A DNA stretch of 64,000 nucleotides, taken from Chloroflexota bacterium. Its GTDB lineage: Bacteria > Chloroflexota > Anaerolineae > Aggregatilineales > Phototrophicaceae. The notes under the pieces were generated by a model. It had not been told where the DNA came from, made no database searches, and saw only the letters and a list, made by a program, of their open reading frames with translations. Within the stretch, counting starts at the first letter, position 1, and the number at the start of each line of letters is the position of its first letter. The stretch spans positions 1 to 64,000 of the forward strand of contig WTGB01000115.1 of NCBI GenBank assembly GCA_011523735.1, read 5' to 3'. Positions 62,647 through 64,000 of this stretch are shown here, in pieces. A program made the position numbers and the translations under genes.

Positions 62647-62968
62647 GTCGAGCTCCTGTAGAAAGTGTTTCGGGTTGCGGAAGGCGGGCGGAAAATCCCC
62701 ACAAAACCCCGCTAAAGCCCCAAAAACCCCCTGTAAAGCCGCGTAATTTTGGGCAGATCCGGGACACTATATAGATACAGTATAAATACAAGGGAGCTGA
62801 GGGGGTGGGGATATTTTTCCAATTGGCGTCCGGCTGGCCGGTCGCGGCGGCAGAAAGTAGCGAAAGGCAGAGGTCGTCATAGGGCAATGGTAACAGAGGC
62901 TGGGGGTTCATAGGCGACTAAATGTTCACGTATAGATGCGGATGAGCATCGCCCAAGCCCGAAAAGTC
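62647..62968. other. 322-base gap between GMC and ROK genes
   Basis: No gene is supported. It contains a quadruplex-type motif (62697-62731) and an AT-rich block (CACTATATAGATACAGTATA, from 62764) that could hold a promoter for the leftward GMC gene. Confidence 0.5.
62697..62731 (-). promoter_or_regulatory. Candidate G-quadruplex upstream of the GMC gene
   Basis: On the minus strand four runs of four or five G are separated by loops of 5, 7 and 6 bases (TTTTT, CTTTAGC, TTTTGT). It fits the G3+N1-7 quadruplex rule and is about 50 bases before the GMC start codon, within the likely leader or promoter. Confidence 0.5.
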
Positions 62969-63886
62969 TCAGGGATGCAGCAACTGCCGCGCCATGTGAG
63001 CGGCGCCAAGGATGGGCGCGTCTTCGCCCAGAGCTGAGGCGATCACCTTGACCCGCGCGGAGACCGCCTTGAAGGAATAGCCCTTGAGCGATTCGCGGGC
63101 GGGCGCCAAGAGCAGATCGCCGGCTTTGGCGACGCTGCCGCCGATGACAAATGTCTCTATATTCAGCGTCATCGCCAGGGAAGCGATAGCGATGCCGAGC
63201 GCCCTGCCAGCATCATTGAATACTCGCAACGCCATCTCGTCGCCGTTTAGGGCGCGGCGGGCGATTCCGTCGCCGCTGATGATCTCGCCGGACGCGGCGG
63301 CATAATGCTTCGAGAGCGCCGGTCCGCTGGTGTAAGTTTCGAGGCAGCCGCGCGAACCACAATGGCAAAGATGCCCCTTGGGGTCGACGGTCATGTGCCC
63401 GGATTCGCCGGCGCTGTTGCTTTCGCCATAGAGCAACGCCCCCTCATAAATGATCGCTGCGCCGACGCCGGTGCCGATGACGATATAAATCATACTGTCG
63501 CGGTCAGTCCCGGCGCCGAAATGAAATTCGCCCAGAGCGGCGACTTTGGCATCGTGATTGAGCCGGACCGGCAGAGACAGGCGCTCGCTCAAAGCGCGGC
63601 GGAAGGGCGTATTGGAGATGCCGGGCAGATTGACCAGCGTAAGCAGGTCGCCGCTGACATGGTCCACCGGTCCGGGCGCGCCCACCCCAAGCGCCGAGAC
63701 CGAAGCATCCGCGGGCAACTCGGCATTGAGGGCAGCGACTTCGCGGGCGATGCGATCAAGCACGCTTTCCAAACCGGCGTCGGCATCCGTATTGATGCGG
63801 CGGCGCGCGACGATCTCATCGTGCGAGCCCACCAAGCCGAGGGCGATTTTGCTGCCGCCGAGGTCAATGCCGATGGTGTATGTCAT
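62969..63886 (-). CDS. ROK-family sugar kinase (glucokinase-like)
   Basis: A 305-residue ROK kinase without DNA-binding domain. TIGIDLGGSKIALGLV is the ATP-binding motif, and the zinc motif CHCGSRGCLETY (CxCGxxGCxE) is intact. GESGHMTVD holds the substrate-contacting Glu/His. Likely phosphorylates glucose or another hexose/hexosamine. The ATG at 63886 overlaps the stop of the upstream GMC gene (ATGA), so the two are coupled. Confidence 0.92.
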   Translation of the reverse strand: MTYTIGIDLGGSKIALGLVGSHDEIVARRRINTDADAGLESVLDRIAREVAALNAELPADASVSALGVGAPGPVDHVSGDLLTLVNLPGISNTPFRRALSERLSLPVRLNHDAKVAALGEFHFGAGTDRDSMIYIVIGTGVGAAIIYEGALLYGESNSAGESGHMTVDPKGHLCHCGSRGCLETYTSGPALSKHYAAASGEIISGDGIARRALNGDEMALRVFNDAGRALGIAIASLAMTLNIETFVIGGSVAKAGDLLLAPARESLKGYSFKAVSARVKVIASALGEDAPILGAAHMARQLLHP

Positions 63887-64000
63887 GCCCGCAACTCCGA
63901 TTGCAGAATGGGCGCCCCCTGCAGGTGATCGGCGACGCGCAGCGCCTGAGCGCAAATGGTCAGCGCTGGATTCATCGCGGTGGACGATGGGAAGAATGAG
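63883..64000 (-). CDS. GMC-family oxidoreductase, C-terminal fragment (cut by window edge)
   Basis: The last 38 codons of a leftward gene. FFPSSTAMNPALTICAQAL followed by RVADHL matches the C-terminal end of the complete GMC gene (VFPTGGYANPTLTIVALAL, LRLADHL). The 5' part lies outside the window. The stop overlaps the ROK start by four bases. Confidence 0.8.
   Translation of the reverse strand, partial: SFFPSSTAMNPALTICAQALRVADHLQGAPILQSELRA

Noticed and set aside
1-64000. CRISPR arrays, tRNA or rRNA genes, prophage or IS transposases
   Set aside because: No regularly spaced direct repeats, cloverleaf-type sequences, rRNA motifs or transposase/integrase proteins were found on either strand.

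Overview
The window reads as the chromosome of a heterotrophic, GC-rich bacterium, most likely a Chloroflexota (Anaerolineae-like) organism. This is inferred from overall gene content, from solute-binding proteins whose signal peptides end in A-x-A followed by Gln-Asp with no lipobox cysteine, from importer operons lacking their own ATPase, and from many short GGGCGAC/GTCGCCC palindromes between genes. No rRNA, tRNA, CRISPR array, prophage or transposase gene was seen. About 57 protein genes are supported, most of them for uptake and breakdown of sugars, polyols, nucleosides and sulfated or amino-sugar compounds.

Layout. 0.2-5.8 kb: a sulfatase, then the two halves of a heterodimeric ABC exporter separated by a GxxExxY (PD-(D/E)XK-like) gene bounded by inverted repeats. 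6.0-9.9 kb: a ribose-type (CUT2) importer whose binding protein is two near-identical binding domains in one chain. 10-15.7 kb: a RelE-type toxin-antitoxin pair with a frameshifted toxin, a LacD-like aldolase, an aldo/keto reductase, a nucleoside hydrolase coupled to a class III CoA-transferase, and a VapBC-like pair. 15.7-28 kb: two sister MFS transporters, a threitol/erythritol-type dehydrogenase, three sister SDR dehydrogenases with an orphan DNA methyltransferase between the second and third, then a leftward operon of CUT1 importer, Gfo/Idh/MocA dehydrogenase and TIM-barrel isomerase.

28-37.7 kb: a hybrid histidine kinase with a pseudo-receiver; a candidate amino-sugar salvage operon (NamZ-type exo-muramidase, CUT1 importer, double GNAT, PIG-L-like deacetylase); and an unusual receiver-domain regulator. 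38-49.9 kb: another CUT1 importer, a LysM-M23 protein, a PfkB kinase, a second sulfatase, a secreted beta-propeller-like protein, a cupin phosphoglucose isomerase, a shikimate-dehydrogenase-like protein and a xylulokinase-like FGGY kinase. 50-64 kb: a fourth CUT1 importer followed by a GH32-like enzyme with altered active-site motifs, a phytanoyl-CoA dioxygenase, an M24 peptidase, the HxlA/HxlB pair opposite a ribokinase, an orphan osmoprotectant-type binding protein, and two GMC oxidoreductases around a ROK kinase (the second cut by the window edge).

How it works together: four CUT1 importers have a binding protein and two permeases but no ATPase here, so a shared ATPase encoded elsewhere is expected; only the CUT2 system carries its own. 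Imported sugars and polyols can be oxidised (ADH, SDR, Gfo/Idh, GMC), isomerised, phosphorylated (PfkB, RbsK, FGGY, ROK) and fed to the pentose phosphate/RuMP and glycolytic pools (HxlAB, cupin PGI, LacD-like aldolase). Accessory genes (two TA pairs, the methyltransferase, the GxxExxY cassette, several lower-GC singletons) interrupt this catabolic layout and suggest repeated insertion.
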